The notes beneath the pieces were generated by a model, which saw only the letters and a list, made by a program, of their open reading frames with translations, ran no database searches and was not told the origin of the DNA. A program made the position numbers and the translations under genes. A stretch of DNA of 64,000 nt from an uncultured Cohaesibacter sp. (GTDB lineage: Bacteria > Pseudomonadota > Alphaproteobacteria > Rhizobiales > Cohaesibacteraceae). Position 1 is the first letter of the stretch; every line of letters begins with the position of its first letter. The DNA lies in NCBI RefSeq assembly GCF_963678225.1, contig NZ_OY782763.1, forward strand, positions 62,001-126,000, given 5' to 3'. This document shows, one piece after another, positions 46,440 through 56,475 of this stretch.

Positions 46440-48314
46440 CTATTCCCCATCATACCAGAAGGTTGTCGGACGATATCCAGCCAAAGGACGCCCCTTGGCC
46501 TCCGATTCCGGATAGCGAATCCTCTTCCATAAACCAACCCATTGCTCGCCCTTATGAAAGAGCGGAACACCATAAAAGCCATTGATCAGTGTTCGGTCAA
46601 AGGCTCGGACGGCTGCCGTGAAATCTTCCTGACTGCGCGCAGAGAGGAGAGCATCGATCATCGCATCAATGGCTGGATCATCAGCGCCGGCCTGATTGAA
46701 CCACCCATCGACATCTCTCTGGGAGGAATGCCAACGGGACATTTGTTCATTCCCGGGTGAAAGGGATGCGCTCCAGGACATCTTCATCATATCGAAATCC
46801 ATGGTCTTTCGGCGCTCCCAATATTGCGCGGAATCGACGGTCCGTATATCCATCTTAATCCCCAGTCGCTCCAACACGCGCGCATAGACCAACGCAAGGC
46901 GCTCTTCCTCTTTGGAGGTCGACAGAAATTCAAAAGCAAGTGGCGCGCCGGTGTCCAGATTCACCATGGCCCCATCCTTCAGCCCATAGCCTTGAGAGGC
47001 CAGCGCCTTCATGGCGTTGCGCATCACTTTGCGCATCTCGTTGTTATTGGCAGCAGAAACCGGAGCGTAGCTACCATCCAGAACATCGGGGTCCATTTCA
47101 TCCAGATAAGGAGCCAGCAATTCCTTCTCCCGATCATTCATCGGAACACCTAGCGCAGAAAGAGAAGAATTCTGGAAATAGCTGCCTGAGCGCTTGAAAA
47201 GCCCGTGATAGAGATTTTTGTTCACCCAGTCGAAATCGAATAGCGTCGCCAGCGTGCGCCGGACAATGCGGTTTTGAAAGACGGGTTTGCGCGTATTGAA
47301 AACAAAGGCCGACATGCCGGTAGGCAGATTGGACTGGAAGATCTTTTTTTCTACGTCCCCCTTTTCAACGGCATTGAAATCATACTGATCGGCCCATCGC
47401 GCCGGGTCGGACTCAGGCTGAATATCAAACTTGCCTTTCTTGAAGGCCTCGAACATCGCCGTGCCATCCCTATAGTATTCGATATTGATTTCATTGAAAT
47501 TGTCTTTGCCCACCTTGATTGGCAGATCCTTGGCCCAATAATCGGGATTACGCTTGAGCAGAATTTTCGAACCGGCATCAACTTCATCAATCAGATAGGG
47601 GCCGGATCCGATAAACTGATACATACCGGACTTGGAGAATTTCTCCGGCTCGATTGCATGCTCGGGCAACACCGGCAGCATACCGATCAACAGGGGCAAT
47701 TCGCGGTCTTCCCCATTTTCAAACACGAAACGAATCTGCCCGTCGCCCGGTTCCTCCATCGCCGAAATGCGCTTGATTCGGCTTTTATACGCCGGTCGCC
47801 CGTATTCTCTGAGCAATTCGACCGTGAATTTGACATCTTCAACCGTGATCGGCGTGCCATCAGAAAAGCGCGCTTCATCACGAATCTTGAAGGTAATGGA
47901 AGAGCGATCTTCTGGCATATCGATCCATTCGGCAATCAGGCCATAAAGCGAGAAGGCCTCATCGTCACTGCGTGCCAACAATGCTTCATATACATTATGG
48001 CCGTAGTCCACGTCCCATAGACCGCGCGGCGCGACGCCCTTGAGCAAGAACGGATTGAGACTGTCAAAACTCCCCTGTAGCCCATACGTGATCTTGCCGC
48101 CTTTGGGTGCGTTTGGATTGACATAATCCAGATAGGCGAAATCCTTGTCATATTTGGGCTGCCCATGCATTGCGATGCCGTGAACAGGCTCTGCCTTAGT
48201 CTGACTTGCTGCGATTGGAGAGACCATCAACGCGCAAGCGGCAACCACCGAAAAGAATATCTTTTTGGAAGCCATCTTCTGCATCAATAGCTGGCGAATA
48301 TCTCCTAAAACCAT
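46440..48314 (-). CDS. Extracellular solute-binding protein, family 5 (peptide ABC type)
   Basis: A periplasmic ligand-binding protein of the oligopeptide/nickel ABC class, close to YejA in style. The 624-residue protein has a signal sequence ending near ASQTKAEP, then GIAMHGQPKYDKDFAYLDYVNP and GGKITYGLQGSFDSLNPFLL, standard for family 5, and ARFSDGTPITVEDVKFTVELL. I chose the ATG at 48312-48314, with AAAGGA 8 bases upstream; Met residues 10 and 13 codons later are alternatives and the frame is open to 48395. No permease or ATPase genes lie nearby, so it must serve a transporter encoded elsewhere or have another role. Confidence 0.92.
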   Translation of the reverse strand: MVLGDIRQLLMQKMASKKIFFSVVAACALMVSPIAASQTKAEPVHGIAMHGQPKYDKDFAYLDYVNPNAPKGGKITYGLQGSFDSLNPFLLKGVAPRGLWDVDYGHNVYEALLARSDDEAFSLYGLIAEWIDMPEDRSSITFKIRDEARFSDGTPITVEDVKFTVELLREYGRPAYKSRIKRISAMEEPGDGQIRFVFENGEDRELPLLIGMLPVLPEHAIEPEKFSKSGMYQFIGSGPYLIDEVDAGSKILLKRNPDYWAKDLPIKVGKDNFNEINIEYYRDGTAMFEAFKKGKFDIQPESDPARWADQYDFNAVEKGDVEKKIFQSNLPTGMSAFVFNTRKPVFQNRIVRRTLATLFDFDWVNKNLYHGLFKRSGSYFQNSSLSALGVPMNDREKELLAPYLDEMDPDVLDGSYAPVSAANNNEMRKVMRNAMKALASQGYGLKDGAMVNLDTGAPLAFEFLSTSKEEERLALVYARVLERLGIKMDIRTVDSAQYWERRKTMDFDMMKMSWSASLSPGNEQMSRWHSSQRDVDGWFNQAGADDPAIDAMIDALLSARSQEDFTAAVRAFDRTLINGFYGVPLFHKGEQWVGLWKRIRYPESEAKGRPLAGYRPTTFWYDGE

Positions 48315-48679
48315 TTGAAGGGTCCTTTGTCGCAAACCGGAGGAAATAAGTTGAATCAGTCTCTGCAAACAATCTAACACAGGCGGGAAAACCACCGCAG
48401 CATGATTCTGCCTCTGGAATTTTGTGCGGACAGCTTGTAGAAGAAATAGCGCATAGTCACTATTCTGCCCAATTCATTGTGAATGAAGAGGCTAGTTTTG
48501 GATTCAGGACTGCTGTTGAATTGCATCCGTTTGCCGCGTTTGGCATAGATGCCGGGAAAAGCAAAGACGAGATCTGCAATTACAATATCAGTCATAACGA
48601 TCGAGTGTCGCACAGATCGACATATAGAACAGGAACTTCGCCTTCCTGCAGTAACGGAACAAAATCGGGATTTTTATTA
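48315..48679. other. Divergent intergenic region, solute-binding protein / IalB-family gene
   Basis: 365 bp that must carry promoters for both divergent genes. Open frames exist across it on both strands (for example 48374-48613 minus) but have no signal or family resemblance. I see no strong hairpin or repeat. Confidence 0.45.
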
Positions 48680-49327
48680 ATGGTCATGTTTGACAGGGCT
48701 TTCAAAAGAATTTTGCCGGTTGCGTCGGCCACCATGGCCCTCACAGCGATCGCATTTCTTGCACCCGTGCACAGCGCCCAGGCACAAGCACAAGCACAAG
48801 CAAACAACGCCAATGCTCCGCATTGGATGAAATTCTGCAGCGAAGATGCGAAAACAAAAAAGCAGCTCTGCGCGATCACTCAGGAACTAAAGGCTGAAAC
48901 CGGTCAGTTCCTCGCTTCGATTTCGCTGCGTGAGCTGGAAGGGGCCAAGCGCAAGGCACTCGTCATAGCCATCACGCCGGGCATGCTGCTGCGTCACGGC
49001 CTGACCATTCAGATCGACAAAGGCAAGCAGATCAAGGGAACCTTCTCCATCTGTTTCCCCAATGCCTGCTTCTCTGACGTCGCTGTTGACGCCACATTCG
49101 TCGAACAGATGAAAAAGGGCGCAACAATCTCGGTGACCGCGCTCAACCAGCAAGCACAGCCAGTGCGCTTCGATCTGACCCTGAACGGCTTCACCGCAAG
49201 CTATGACGGCGACCCGATCGACCTGAAGAAAACCGCGGAAGAACAGCAGAAGCTTCAGGAACTGCTGCGCAAGCGTGCTGAAGAACAGCGCCAGAAGCTG
49301 CTTGATCAGAAGCAGAAGGCCGAATAG
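48680..49327 (+). CDS. Invasion-associated locus B (IalB) family protein
   Basis: A 215-residue exported protein of the IalB family, named after a Bartonella protein linked to erythrocyte invasion but widespread in free-living alphaproteobacteria, where the role is unclear. The signal peptide covers about 1-36 and ends VHSAQAQA. Family landmarks are WMKFCSEDAKTKKQLCAITQEL with a cysteine pair and FSICFPNACFSDVAVD with a second pair, followed by LTLNGFTASYDG. The last 35 residues are a charged helix (EEQQKLQELLRKRAEEQRQK). The ATG at 48680 is chosen to begin the signal peptide; six bases later is a second ATG. Confidence 0.88.
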   Translation: MVMFDRAFKRILPVASATMALTAIAFLAPVHSAQAQAQAQANNANAPHWMKFCSEDAKTKKQLCAITQELKAETGQFLASISLRELEGAKRKALVIAITPGMLLRHGLTIQIDKGKQIKGTFSICFPNACFSDVAVDATFVEQMKKGATISVTALNQQAQPVRFDLTLNGFTASYDGDPIDLKKTAEEQQKLQELLRKRAEEQRQKLLDQKQKAE

Positions 49328-49349
49328 GCCAGACATTGCTTTTACAAAT

Positions 49350-49387
49350 AAAAACCGCGATCCGTTCTTTTCGGATCGCGGTTTTTT
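49350..49387 (+). terminator. Terminator of the IalB-family gene
   Basis: A 14 bp perfect stem AAAACCGCGATCCG with CGGATCGCGGTTTT, loop TTCTTTT, T-run to 49387. The A-tract on the left side makes it potentially bidirectional, which would also serve the convergent hspQ. Confidence 0.93.
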
Positions 49388-49417
49388 ATTGCGACATTTC
49401 CAATCGGCTCATTTAGT

Positions 49418-49750
49418 CTAGTTCACCAGATCATCTTCCGGCTGATAGATGCCTTCTTTCATGCCCTTGAAGAGCTGCCGAACCTGCGGATGCCGAATAG
49501 GCTCACCTGAACTGTCCTTGAGTAAATTCTGCTCGGACACATAGGCCACATATTCCGTCTCATCATTCTCCGCAAAGATATGATAGAAAGGCTGATCGCG
49601 ACGCGGGCGAACATCTTCAGGAATGGAATCATACCATTCTTCCGAATTGTCAAACTCGGGATCGACGTCGAAAACGACGCCGCGGAAAGAATAAACCCGG
49701 TGGCGCACGATCTGACCGATCTGAAATTTTGCTATTTTCATTTCCGCCAT
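49418..49750 (-). CDS. hspQ: Heat shock protein HspQ (YccV-like)
   Basis: A 110-residue protein of the YccV/HspQ family, reported in enterobacteria to be a heat-shock protein that modulates Lon protease and binds hemimethylated DNA. The core KFQIGQIVRHRVYSFRGVVFDVDPEF, then DQPFYHIFAENDETEYVAYVSEQNLL, matches the family throughout. The ATG at 49748-49750 has GGAG about 10 bases upstream; the ATG three codons on is also possible. It is convergent with the IalB-family gene. Confidence 0.92.
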   Translation of the reverse strand: MAEMKIAKFQIGQIVRHRVYSFRGVVFDVDPEFDNSEEWYDSIPEDVRPRRDQPFYHIFAENDETEYVAYVSEQNLLKDSSGEPIRHPQVRQLFKGMKEGIYQPEDDLVN

Positions 49751-50017
49751 GAGACCAGGCTCCATTTTTCTTATCGTTGCCTAACGTTGCCTCGCAAAAG
49801 GCCATTGTCCTTAGCCTAGCATATTTTTTGATGCAGACGCTATGAACATTCTTTTGATCAGCTCGTTAAAAAGTGAAGGACTGTACTCATCACACTCGGC
49901 AAGCCAAGTCAATAAAGGCCAACACGAGGCTGGCCAATATTTGCTCGAATCCGTGCCATTTTGCGCATTTTATCTGCTTGCCAGTCCAAATAGACGACCG
50001 CATGGTTGATCACTGCT

Positions 50018-51067
50018 CTAGCTGGACAAACCATAAAGTGCGCCCATTTCCGGATCTTTCTCTGCCACCTGTTTGGCCAGATCGACGATGACCTTGGCTT
50101 GTTTCCAGGTGGCATCATCCTGCATTTTGCCGTCGATCATTACGGCTCCGGTTCCATCTGGCATGGCTTCCAGAATGCGCAAGGCCATTTTGACTTCGTC
50201 GACATCCGGGCTGAAGACACGCTTTGCAATGGCCACCTGTGAGGGATGCAGAGACCATGTTCCCATGCATCCCAAAAGGAAGCTGTTGCGGAACTGCGCT
50301 TCGCAGGCATCCGGATCGGAGAAATCCCCAAAGGGACCATAGAAAGCCTTGAGACCATAGGTCATGCAGGCATCGACCATCTTGGCCATGGTATAGTGCC
50401 AGAGATCCTGCTGATAGAAGGCACGCTCTGTGCCTTCTTCCACGTCACCGAGCACCCGATAGCCCGGATGGCCACCGCCAACCCGCGTGGTCTTCATGCC
50501 GCGGGATGCGGCAAGATCGGCTGGCCCAAGGGAAATACCATGCATTCGAGGGGAGGCAGCACAAATGGATTCCACATTGGCCACCCCCTCGGCTGTTTCC
50601 AAAATCGCATGGATCAGGATCGGCTTTTCAACCCCGTGCTTGGCCTCCAGTTGCGCGAGGAGCTGATCGAGATAGTGAATATCCCAAGCGCCTTCCACCT
50701 TGGGCAGCATGATGACATCAAGCTTGTTGCCCACTTGCGAAACAATGTCGATGACATCATCCAGAAACCACGGGGAATTGAGGCAATTAACGCGCGTCCA
50801 AAGGCCGGTAGAACCAAAATCATTGTCTTTTGCCAACTGGATGAAACCTGCTCGCGCTTCTTCTTTCATATCTGCCGGGATGGCATCTTCCAGATTGCCC
50901 AATATCACATCAACCGTCTGGATAAGATCAGGAATCTTGGCGCGCATCTTCTCGATATGCGGCGGCACGAAATGAATCATGCGCTCCACTCTAACCGGCA
51001 GGTCGCGATAGGGAGCAGGCGCCCCAATGGCCAATGGTTTGTAAAATGCACGTGGCGTTTTCATCAT
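50018..51067 (-). CDS. CoA ester lyase (malyl-CoA / beta-methylmalyl-CoA lyase-like)
   Basis: A 349-residue TIM-barrel enzyme of the HpcH/HpaI-CitE superfamily. The landmarks are [18 protein letters not shown] with the metal-binding acidic pair, [17 protein letters not shown] with the CoA-binding Arg, [11 protein letters not shown] and [15 protein letters not shown] with catalytic Glu. Close relatives cleave malyl-CoA to glyoxylate and acetyl-CoA. The substrate cannot be fixed by eye. The ATG at 51065-51067 has GGGGAGAGAG immediately upstream; the longer frame from 51148 is rejected. It is monocistronic. Confidence 0.88.
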   Translation of the reverse strand: MMKTPRAFYKPLAIGAPAPYRDLPVRVERMIHFVPPHIEKMRAKIPDLIQTVDVILGNLEDAIPADMKEEARAGFIQLAKDNDFGSTGLWTRVNCLNSPWFLDDVIDIVSQVGNKLDVIMLPKVEGAWDIHYLDQLLAQLEAKHGVEKPILIHAILETAEGVANVESICAASPRMHGISLGPADLAASRGMKTTRVGGGHPGYRVLGDVEEGTERAFYQQDLWHYTMAKMVDACMTYGLKAFYGPFGDFSDPDACEAQFRNSFLLGCMGTWSLHPSQVAIAKRVFSPDVDEVKMALRILEAMPDGTGAVMIDGKMQDDATWKQAKVIVDLAKQVAEKDPEMGALYGLSS

Positions 51068-51285
51068 CTCTCTCCCCTTATACGCGCTGCCGCGAGAGGC
51101 GCTCGATTTTGCCAAATCGAGCAGCGCAATCCTCGCGCCTATTTGCACCGCAAAAATTGCTGCAGCGCAATAAGACTGTAGGGGAAGATACGGAAGAGGT
51201 AGAAGCTATGGCCTATTGACGGGCCAGAAGGAGGGGGCAGAAGACGAGCCAGAGGATGGCGCGCGAGCAAGGCAGTTCGTCCCGC

Positions 51286-52158
51286 TTAGCCCCAGCGGCG
51301 ATGTGCCCACATCCATTGGTCCGGAGCTTCACGGATCCAACTCTCAAACTGGGCCTGTTCGGCAATGGTCGCTTGTAGAATATCGTCTTCAACTGCGTCA
51401 CTTTGGGGCATCGGAACGATTTCAGCCTGCACCTTGAAGTGAATGCCTCTGGTGCGTTTGATACGCAGCGCAATGAGCGGAGCCCCTTTCTTTCGAGCCA
51501 GTCGGGCGGGAAAGCTGTTAGTTGGGGCAGGGCGTCCAAAAAAGTCTATTGTGGCCCCGTGACGATCGCGCAAATCCCCCATGATCGCCACAGCCGTTCC
51601 GCCAGAAACCGACGTCAGCGCGCGCATACCGGCACGGTCGCCTTTCACAAACACGCCACCACTGAAGGTTTCGGCTCGCTTTCGCACCATATAGTCATGA
51701 ACCAGCGGATTCTTGAGCTTTTGCATGACGACAGAGCAATCAAACCCGTTATGCGAAGAAATCGCGCCGCCCAGTTCCCAGTTGCCAGAATGCAGAGATA
51801 CGATCACACCGCCAGAACGCTTGATCTCGCCCACGATCAGCCGATAGTTCTCTGGCTGCTCGACCAGTTCGTCCATGCGTTTGGCGATTTTGTCAGCCAG
51901 CACGGCTTCGGCGAACGTTCGTCCGAGATTTTCCCACATATCAAGGGTAATGGCATAAAGTTCGTCGTCGGACTTTTCAGGAAAAGCGAGCCGAAGATGC
52001 TCCATAGCCCGTTTCTGCCGTCTAAGGCGTGGTGCGATTGAGCGCCAGAGCCAGCCCATGAAACCGGAAGACACATACAGTGGCATCGATCGCAAGATAA
52101 AGATGACAAACATCAGCAATGCATATTCTATGCGATGAGCCAGCGTGACTTTCTTCAT
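51286..52158 (-). CDS. Lipid A biosynthesis acyltransferase (LpxL/HtrB family)
   Basis: Inner-membrane enzyme that adds a secondary acyl chain to lipid A. The 290-residue protein has an N-terminal anchor (about 10-30) and the catalytic HSGNWELGG (the HxxxxE dyad, with His near 130), then GGTAVAIMGDLRDRHGATIDFFG and SFPARLARKKGAPLIALRIKR, both family typical. The acyl-chain specificity is not apparent. The ATG at 52156-52158 starts the anchor segment, with AGG about 10 bases upstream. Confidence 0.92.
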   Translation of the reverse strand: MKKVTLAHRIEYALLMFVIFILRSMPLYVSSGFMGWLWRSIAPRLRRQKRAMEHLRLAFPEKSDDELYAITLDMWENLGRTFAEAVLADKIAKRMDELVEQPENYRLIVGEIKRSGGVIVSLHSGNWELGGAISSHNGFDCSVVMQKLKNPLVHDYMVRKRAETFSGGVFVKGDRAGMRALTSVSGGTAVAIMGDLRDRHGATIDFFGRPAPTNSFPARLARKKGAPLIALRIKRTRGIHFKVQAEIVPMPQSDAVEDDILQATIAEQAQFESWIREAPDQWMWAHRRWG

Positions 52159-52292
52159 GCAAAATACCTGCGGCCTTCTGTTAATTCCCACCGGACGGTT
52201 CGGTATCGGCCCTTTTTAGCTCAGTGACACAAAAGCGCAATGCACAATGTGGAAAGCTTGCGGAACCAGCCAAGCAACCACACCGGACAAAA

Positions 52293-53522
52293 CTAGGAAT
52301 GTTTCTCGCGCTTGTTGATGGCCTCTGTGGTCCAACCAATCTTCGTTGGCGCATCCAAACCCGCCTTCATCATCAACTTGCGTAAGGAAGGAACCATGTT
52401 GGCCAGAGCCAAACCGGCTGTGCGCGCACCTTGCCCGAAGGGCAGGGCGGAGATGAGCGACATATTGAGCATATGCACTCCTGCGGTGCGAGACCAGATA
52501 TCGCTGCGCCGTAGCTGACCATAGGTCTGCACCACATCATCTGCACCGGGATCGCCTGCGCCATCTTCTCGGATGACTTCTGCCAAACTGGAGATATCGC
52601 GCAGGCTGAGATTGAGCCCCTGTGCCCCGATTGGCGGGAAGGCATGGGCGCTTTCTGCAATCAACGCTGCGCGCGGACCGTAAAACTGTTTCGCCACCAT
52701 GCCAGAAAGCGGGAAGCTCTGAGGATCGCTGATCACCTCAAACGCGCCGTAAATAGAATGGGCCCGTCGTTCAAGCTCAAGCGCCAACAGATGCCGATCC
52801 ATCCCCTTGAGGCGCTCCGCATCTTCAGCCTTGACCACACAAACGAGACTTGATGTAAAGCCGTCCCGATATGGCACCAGCGTAAAGGGACCCGTCTTGG
52901 TGTGAAACTCTGTCGAGATATTGTTGTGCGGTGTTGAGGGATGATGCAGGTTGACCACCATAGCGGTCTGCGGGTAGGACCATTTGCGCATCTCGATACC
53001 GGCTGCCTCCCGCACGATGGACTTGCGTCCGTCCGCGGCAATGGCAAGCCGCGCCTGCCAGACAGAACCATCCTCCATCTCGATCATGGCCCCATGGCTC
53101 TCCAACCGAACAGAACGAGCGAGCTGCTTGTCCTGAATAACACGCTCCGGATCCAGCGCGTCTAAAGCGGCATGCAAGGTGGCAACGAGGCGATTGTTAT
53201 CAATATTATAGCCAAAGGCCTCCAGCTCGATCTCGGAGCTGTCAAATTCCGTCGTCGGCGCCTTGAAAAGGCGTCCGGTATCGTCAATGAGACGCATGAT
53301 CTTGAGGGCTTGCCCCTCCGCTGCAATCGCATCCCAAAGCCCCAGACTTTGAAGATAGGGCACCGAGCTGCCCAGAAGGGCCGTGGTTCGCCCGTCTTCA
53401 CCGCCATGCTCAGGGCCAATCAGAACACAAGAGAGTCCGAGCTTTGCCATTTGGATGGCAGCAACATGGCCAGCAGGCCCGCTTCCAACCACAGCAACAT
53501 CCACTTTTCTTTCGTGCGACAT
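52293..53522 (-). CDS. UbiH/UbiF/COQ6 family FAD-dependent hydroxylase
   Basis: Flavin monooxygenase of the class that hydroxylates the ring of ubiquinone precursors. The 409-residue protein has the FAD-binding GSGPAGHVAAIQMAKLG at the start, AADGRKSIVREAAG (the DG motif), and IAESAHAFPPIGAQGLNLSLRD, in which Glu-Ser replaces the usual Gly-Asp of GDAAH. Which ring position it acts on cannot be told. The ATG at 53520-53522 has GGGAG 5-6 bases upstream. It is monocistronic and divergent from the DUF2182 gene. Confidence 0.92.
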   Translation of the reverse strand: MSHERKVDVAVVGSGPAGHVAAIQMAKLGLSCVLIGPEHGGEDGRTTALLGSSVPYLQSLGLWDAIAAEGQALKIMRLIDDTGRLFKAPTTEFDSSEIELEAFGYNIDNNRLVATLHAALDALDPERVIQDKQLARSVRLESHGAMIEMEDGSVWQARLAIAADGRKSIVREAAGIEMRKWSYPQTAMVVNLHHPSTPHNNISTEFHTKTGPFTLVPYRDGFTSSLVCVVKAEDAERLKGMDRHLLALELERRAHSIYGAFEVISDPQSFPLSGMVAKQFYGPRAALIAESAHAFPPIGAQGLNLSLRDISSLAEVIREDGAGDPGADDVVQTYGQLRRSDIWSRTAGVHMLNMSLISALPFGQGARTAGLALANMVPSLRKLMMKAGLDAPTKIGWTTEAINKREKHS

Positions 53523-53725
53523 GACAGCTCCCTTTGCAGGCCGATTCCGCAGGATCATTTGAGTTCGCATGGGTCATAGCCTGTAAGGGGCAGAAAATCC
53601 AGCCTGAGCCGATCAAGGAATCTGCACGGCCTTTGCGCTATGACACCATGGCTAACTTGCAATTTGCACCAACTCCGGTTCATATGACAGCGTGAATCCA
53701 CTTACGAAGAAAAGGCGGTGTCCAG

Positions 53726-54721
53726 ATGAGTCCACTGGGAAATTTTTTCGACACCAGCAGCAGCCGGGAATTGCAAAAGCAAATGGCCCGTTTTCGTGCG
53801 GAGCATCCCGAACTCGCTGCAGCCGAAGCGAAACCACGCATCGCGCTCTTTCTGGCGATCGCAGCAGCCTCTCTTTTTGCATGGTTCTATCTATTTGCCA
53901 TGGTGGTCGACATGGCCCCGGACATGGACATGCGCGCGCTTGGGCCGGGCATGTCTGCCTTCAACGTTTTCAACGGATTTGAGAGCCTGGACCCGACAAC
54001 GCGAGCCTTCATCGCCGCTGTTTGCGCTCCGTCTGCTGCTATCGGCCATTTCGGCATGCCCAGTCAGGACGCCTGGGGCCTACAGGATCTCATCATCGTC
54101 TTTGCCATGTGGGTCATGATGGCGATTGCCATGATGCTGCCCACGGCGGCTCCAATCCTGAAGAGCTATGCGTCCGTGCAAGAAGCAAAGGGCAGAAAAG
54201 CCGGGCCATTGTCCGTCTTGTTGCTGACTTTGGGCTATCTAAGCATCTGGATCGGCTTTGCCTTCCTAGCGACCCTGCTACAATGGGGGCTGACAGAAAT
54301 CCAGACCATGTCGCCAGTTATGGCGCCCGCATCCATGGTGTTTTCCGCAAGCACATTGCTGCTGGCGGGCATCTATCAATTTACTCCGGCGAAACAGGCC
54401 TGCCTGTTGCGCTGCCAACTGCCCTTTCCCTATTTCAACCGCCGCACGGAGAAAGGTTTCTTCCGCTCTTTCGCTGGCTCTTACGTTATGGGACTGGAGC
54501 AGGGGCTCTTCTGCACCGGTTGCACCTGGGCACTCATGGTCGTCATGTTTGCCGTAGGCGTCATGAATGTGATCTGGATGGCAATTCTGGGATTATTGAT
54601 GGCAATAGAGAAGGTCGTTCCCAATCCTTGGGTAACCCGCGGCATCGGTATTTTCCTCATAATCTGGGGACTTTTAGTGCTCTCCATCTCCCCTGCGGGG
54701 CGAACCATTCTTGGCATTTGA
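53726..54721 (+). CDS. DUF2182 integral membrane protein
   Basis: A 331-residue inner-membrane protein with about seven spans. The DUF2182 hallmarks are all present: WVMMAIAMMLPTAAPIL, YQFTPAKQACLLRCQLPF with two Cys, EQGLFCTGCTWALM with two more Cys, and IEKVVPN near the end. The four cysteines and the Met-rich first motif suggest metal binding (these proteins are sometimes called metal-binding), but function is not established. The ATG at 53726 is the first in frame; upstream AAAGGCGG is a modest ribosome-binding site. Confidence 0.9.
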   Translation: MSPLGNFFDTSSSRELQKQMARFRAEHPELAAAEAKPRIALFLAIAAASLFAWFYLFAMVVDMAPDMDMRALGPGMSAFNVFNGFESLDPTTRAFIAAVCAPSAAIGHFGMPSQDAWGLQDLIIVFAMWVMMAIAMMLPTAAPILKSYASVQEAKGRKAGPLSVLLLTLGYLSIWIGFAFLATLLQWGLTEIQTMSPVMAPASMVFSASTLLLAGIYQFTPAKQACLLRCQLPFPYFNRRTEKGFFRSFAGSYVMGLEQGLFCTGCTWALMVVMFAVGVMNVIWMAILGLLMAIEKVVPNPWVTRGIGIFLIIWGLLVLSISPAGRTILGI

Positions 54722-54785
54722 TTTTTGTAGCGGATGCCTGATGTTTCCGATTGCTTCCCGCAGCAGTTTGGGATAGGGACAGCGC

Positions 54786-55481
54786 ATGCAAAAACAAACC
54801 GCATTTCTAGTTCATCTGTTGACTGCCTCTGGTGCAGCATTTGCCCTGTTGGCAACATTGGCCGCTTCGAACAGCGAATGGACAGCCTTGTTTTTCTGGC
54901 TGCTCGCCGCCCAGTTCGTCGATGGCATTGATGGACCGATTGCGCGCAAGATGAAAGTCACCCAGATTTTGCCCAACTGGAGTGGCAACAGTCTGGATTT
55001 TGTCATCGACTATGCCACCTATGTCTTCATCCCCGCTTTCGCCTTCATGAAAGCGGATTTGATGCCGATGCCTTATTCTCTTATAGCAGGCGCCATCATT
55101 GTTGTATCCGGCGGTTTGTATTTTGCCAATGACCAGATGAAATGCCCGTCGAATGCCTTTCGCGGCTTTCCTGCGGTCTGGAACGGGGTTCTCTTTTACT
55201 ATTTCCTCTTTACGCCAGATCCGATCATCGGCTTCATCGTCATTGCCCTGTTGGCTGCGGCCCAGTTTATTCCCGTTGAGTTCGTTCATCCGGTCCGGGT
55301 CAAATCGCTGCGCCCGCTGACACTGGTTTTTGTGGCGGTCTGGTCCGTATTTGCCTGCCACGTCGTTTTCAACAATATGGTGCCAACGTCACTGGATCGT
55401 ATTGTTCTGGCGATCAGCGGCATCTACCTGTTCGCCATCGGACCATTACTCCATTTCCGCAGGATCAGACCCGCAAGCTGA
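54786..55481 (+). CDS. pcs: Phosphatidylcholine synthase
   Basis: Inner-membrane enzyme that condenses CDP-diacylglycerol with choline to form phosphatidylcholine in one step, a pathway found mainly in host-associated and some free-living alphaproteobacteria. The 231-residue protein has the CDP-alcohol phosphotransferase motif DGIDGPIARKM...G...LDFVID, about residues 45-75, in the distinctive Pcs form, and six to eight spans. terC follows 43 bases later on the same strand. Confidence 0.95.
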   Translation: MQKQTAFLVHLLTASGAAFALLATLAASNSEWTALFFWLLAAQFVDGIDGPIARKMKVTQILPNWSGNSLDFVIDYATYVFIPAFAFMKADLMPMPYSLIAGAIIVVSGGLYFANDQMKCPSNAFRGFPAVWNGVLFYYFLFTPDPIIGFIVIALLAAAQFIPVEFVHPVRVKSLRPLTLVFVAVWSVFACHVVFNNMVPTSLDRIVLAISGIYLFAIGPLLHFRRIRPAS

Positions 55482-55524
55482 CAGCAGATCCTGACGGCAT
55501 TCTTTGCAAGAAAGCGGCCTGCCC

Positions 55525-56298
55525 ATGTTTCCCAATCTGCTTGACCCGACCATTCTGGCCAGCCTGCTTACTCTCACAGCCATGGAAATCGTCTTGGGCA
55601 TAGACAATGTCGTGTTCATTTCGGTGCTTGTCAGCAAGCTTCCCGCACATATGGGCAAGCGCGCACGCGCCATTGGCATCCTGCTTGCGCTTGTCTTCCG
55701 CATCGGTCTGCTCTTTGCGCTTTCCTGGCTGATCGGCCTCACACAGCCCGTTTTCACGTTGATGGACCATGCCTTTTCATGGCGCGATATCATCATGATC
55801 GCGGGTGGGGTTTTCCTCATCTACAAGGCTATGACGGAAATTCACCTCGAGCTGGAATTCAGCCATGAGGACGAAACAAAGATCCGCACCGGCAAGACAG
55901 AATATGTTTTCGGTGCCGCCATTTTGCAGATCATCGTTATCGATCTGGTCTTTTCCATCGACTCGATCGTAACGGCCATCGGCATGGCAGAACATATAGA
56001 AATCATGGTCGCCGCCATGGTTATAGCGATGATCATCATGTATGCCGCTTCCGGCCCTATTGCACGCTTTATCGAAGAACATCAGACAACCAAGATGCTG
56101 GCTCTCAGTTTTCTCATGCTGATTGGCTTTGCTCTGGTTGGCGATGGCATCAGCCTGCATATTCCGCGTGGCTATATCTATGCAATGATGGGCTTTGCTG
56201 TTCTGGTTGAATTTCTCAACATCATCGCTCTGGATGCCCGGCGCCGCAAGAAACTTGCAGCGATGAAGGCAACCCAAGAAACTCAAAACGCGCTCTGA
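55525..56298 (+). CDS. TerC family membrane protein
   Basis: A 257-residue membrane protein of the TerC/LysE-like group, many members of which handle manganese export or membrane metal loading. Seven spans are predicted. Conserved acidic motifs are MEIVLGIDNVVFISVL near residue 20-35 and IDLVFSIDSIVTAIGMA near residue 140, the paired Asp segments expected to line a metal path. An alternative start (TTG at 55504) would add seven residues; the ATG at 55525 begins a normal N-terminus. Probably co-transcribed with pcs. Confidence 0.93.
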   Translation: MFPNLLDPTILASLLTLTAMEIVLGIDNVVFISVLVSKLPAHMGKRARAIGILLALVFRIGLLFALSWLIGLTQPVFTLMDHAFSWRDIIMIAGGVFLIYKAMTEIHLELEFSHEDETKIRTGKTEYVFGAAILQIIVIDLVFSIDSIVTAIGMAEHIEIMVAAMVIAMIIMYAASGPIARFIEEHQTTKMLALSFLMLIGFALVGDGISLHIPRGYIYAMMGFAVLVEFLNIIALDARRRKKLAAMKATQETQNAL

Positions 56299-56475
56299 AA
56301 GACATCCATTGCTTTTTCGAGTGACGTCCTGTTCACTTCGATTGTTGCCATATTCAGACGTTGCCTTACACACAATGTGAACAACCCAATGCGCTTGGCA
56401 ATGCGTCGTGCTTGTTTCATCCTGCTATATATGTCAATGTCCTAGCAGAAAAACACCAAACCAAGGAGCAGCATC

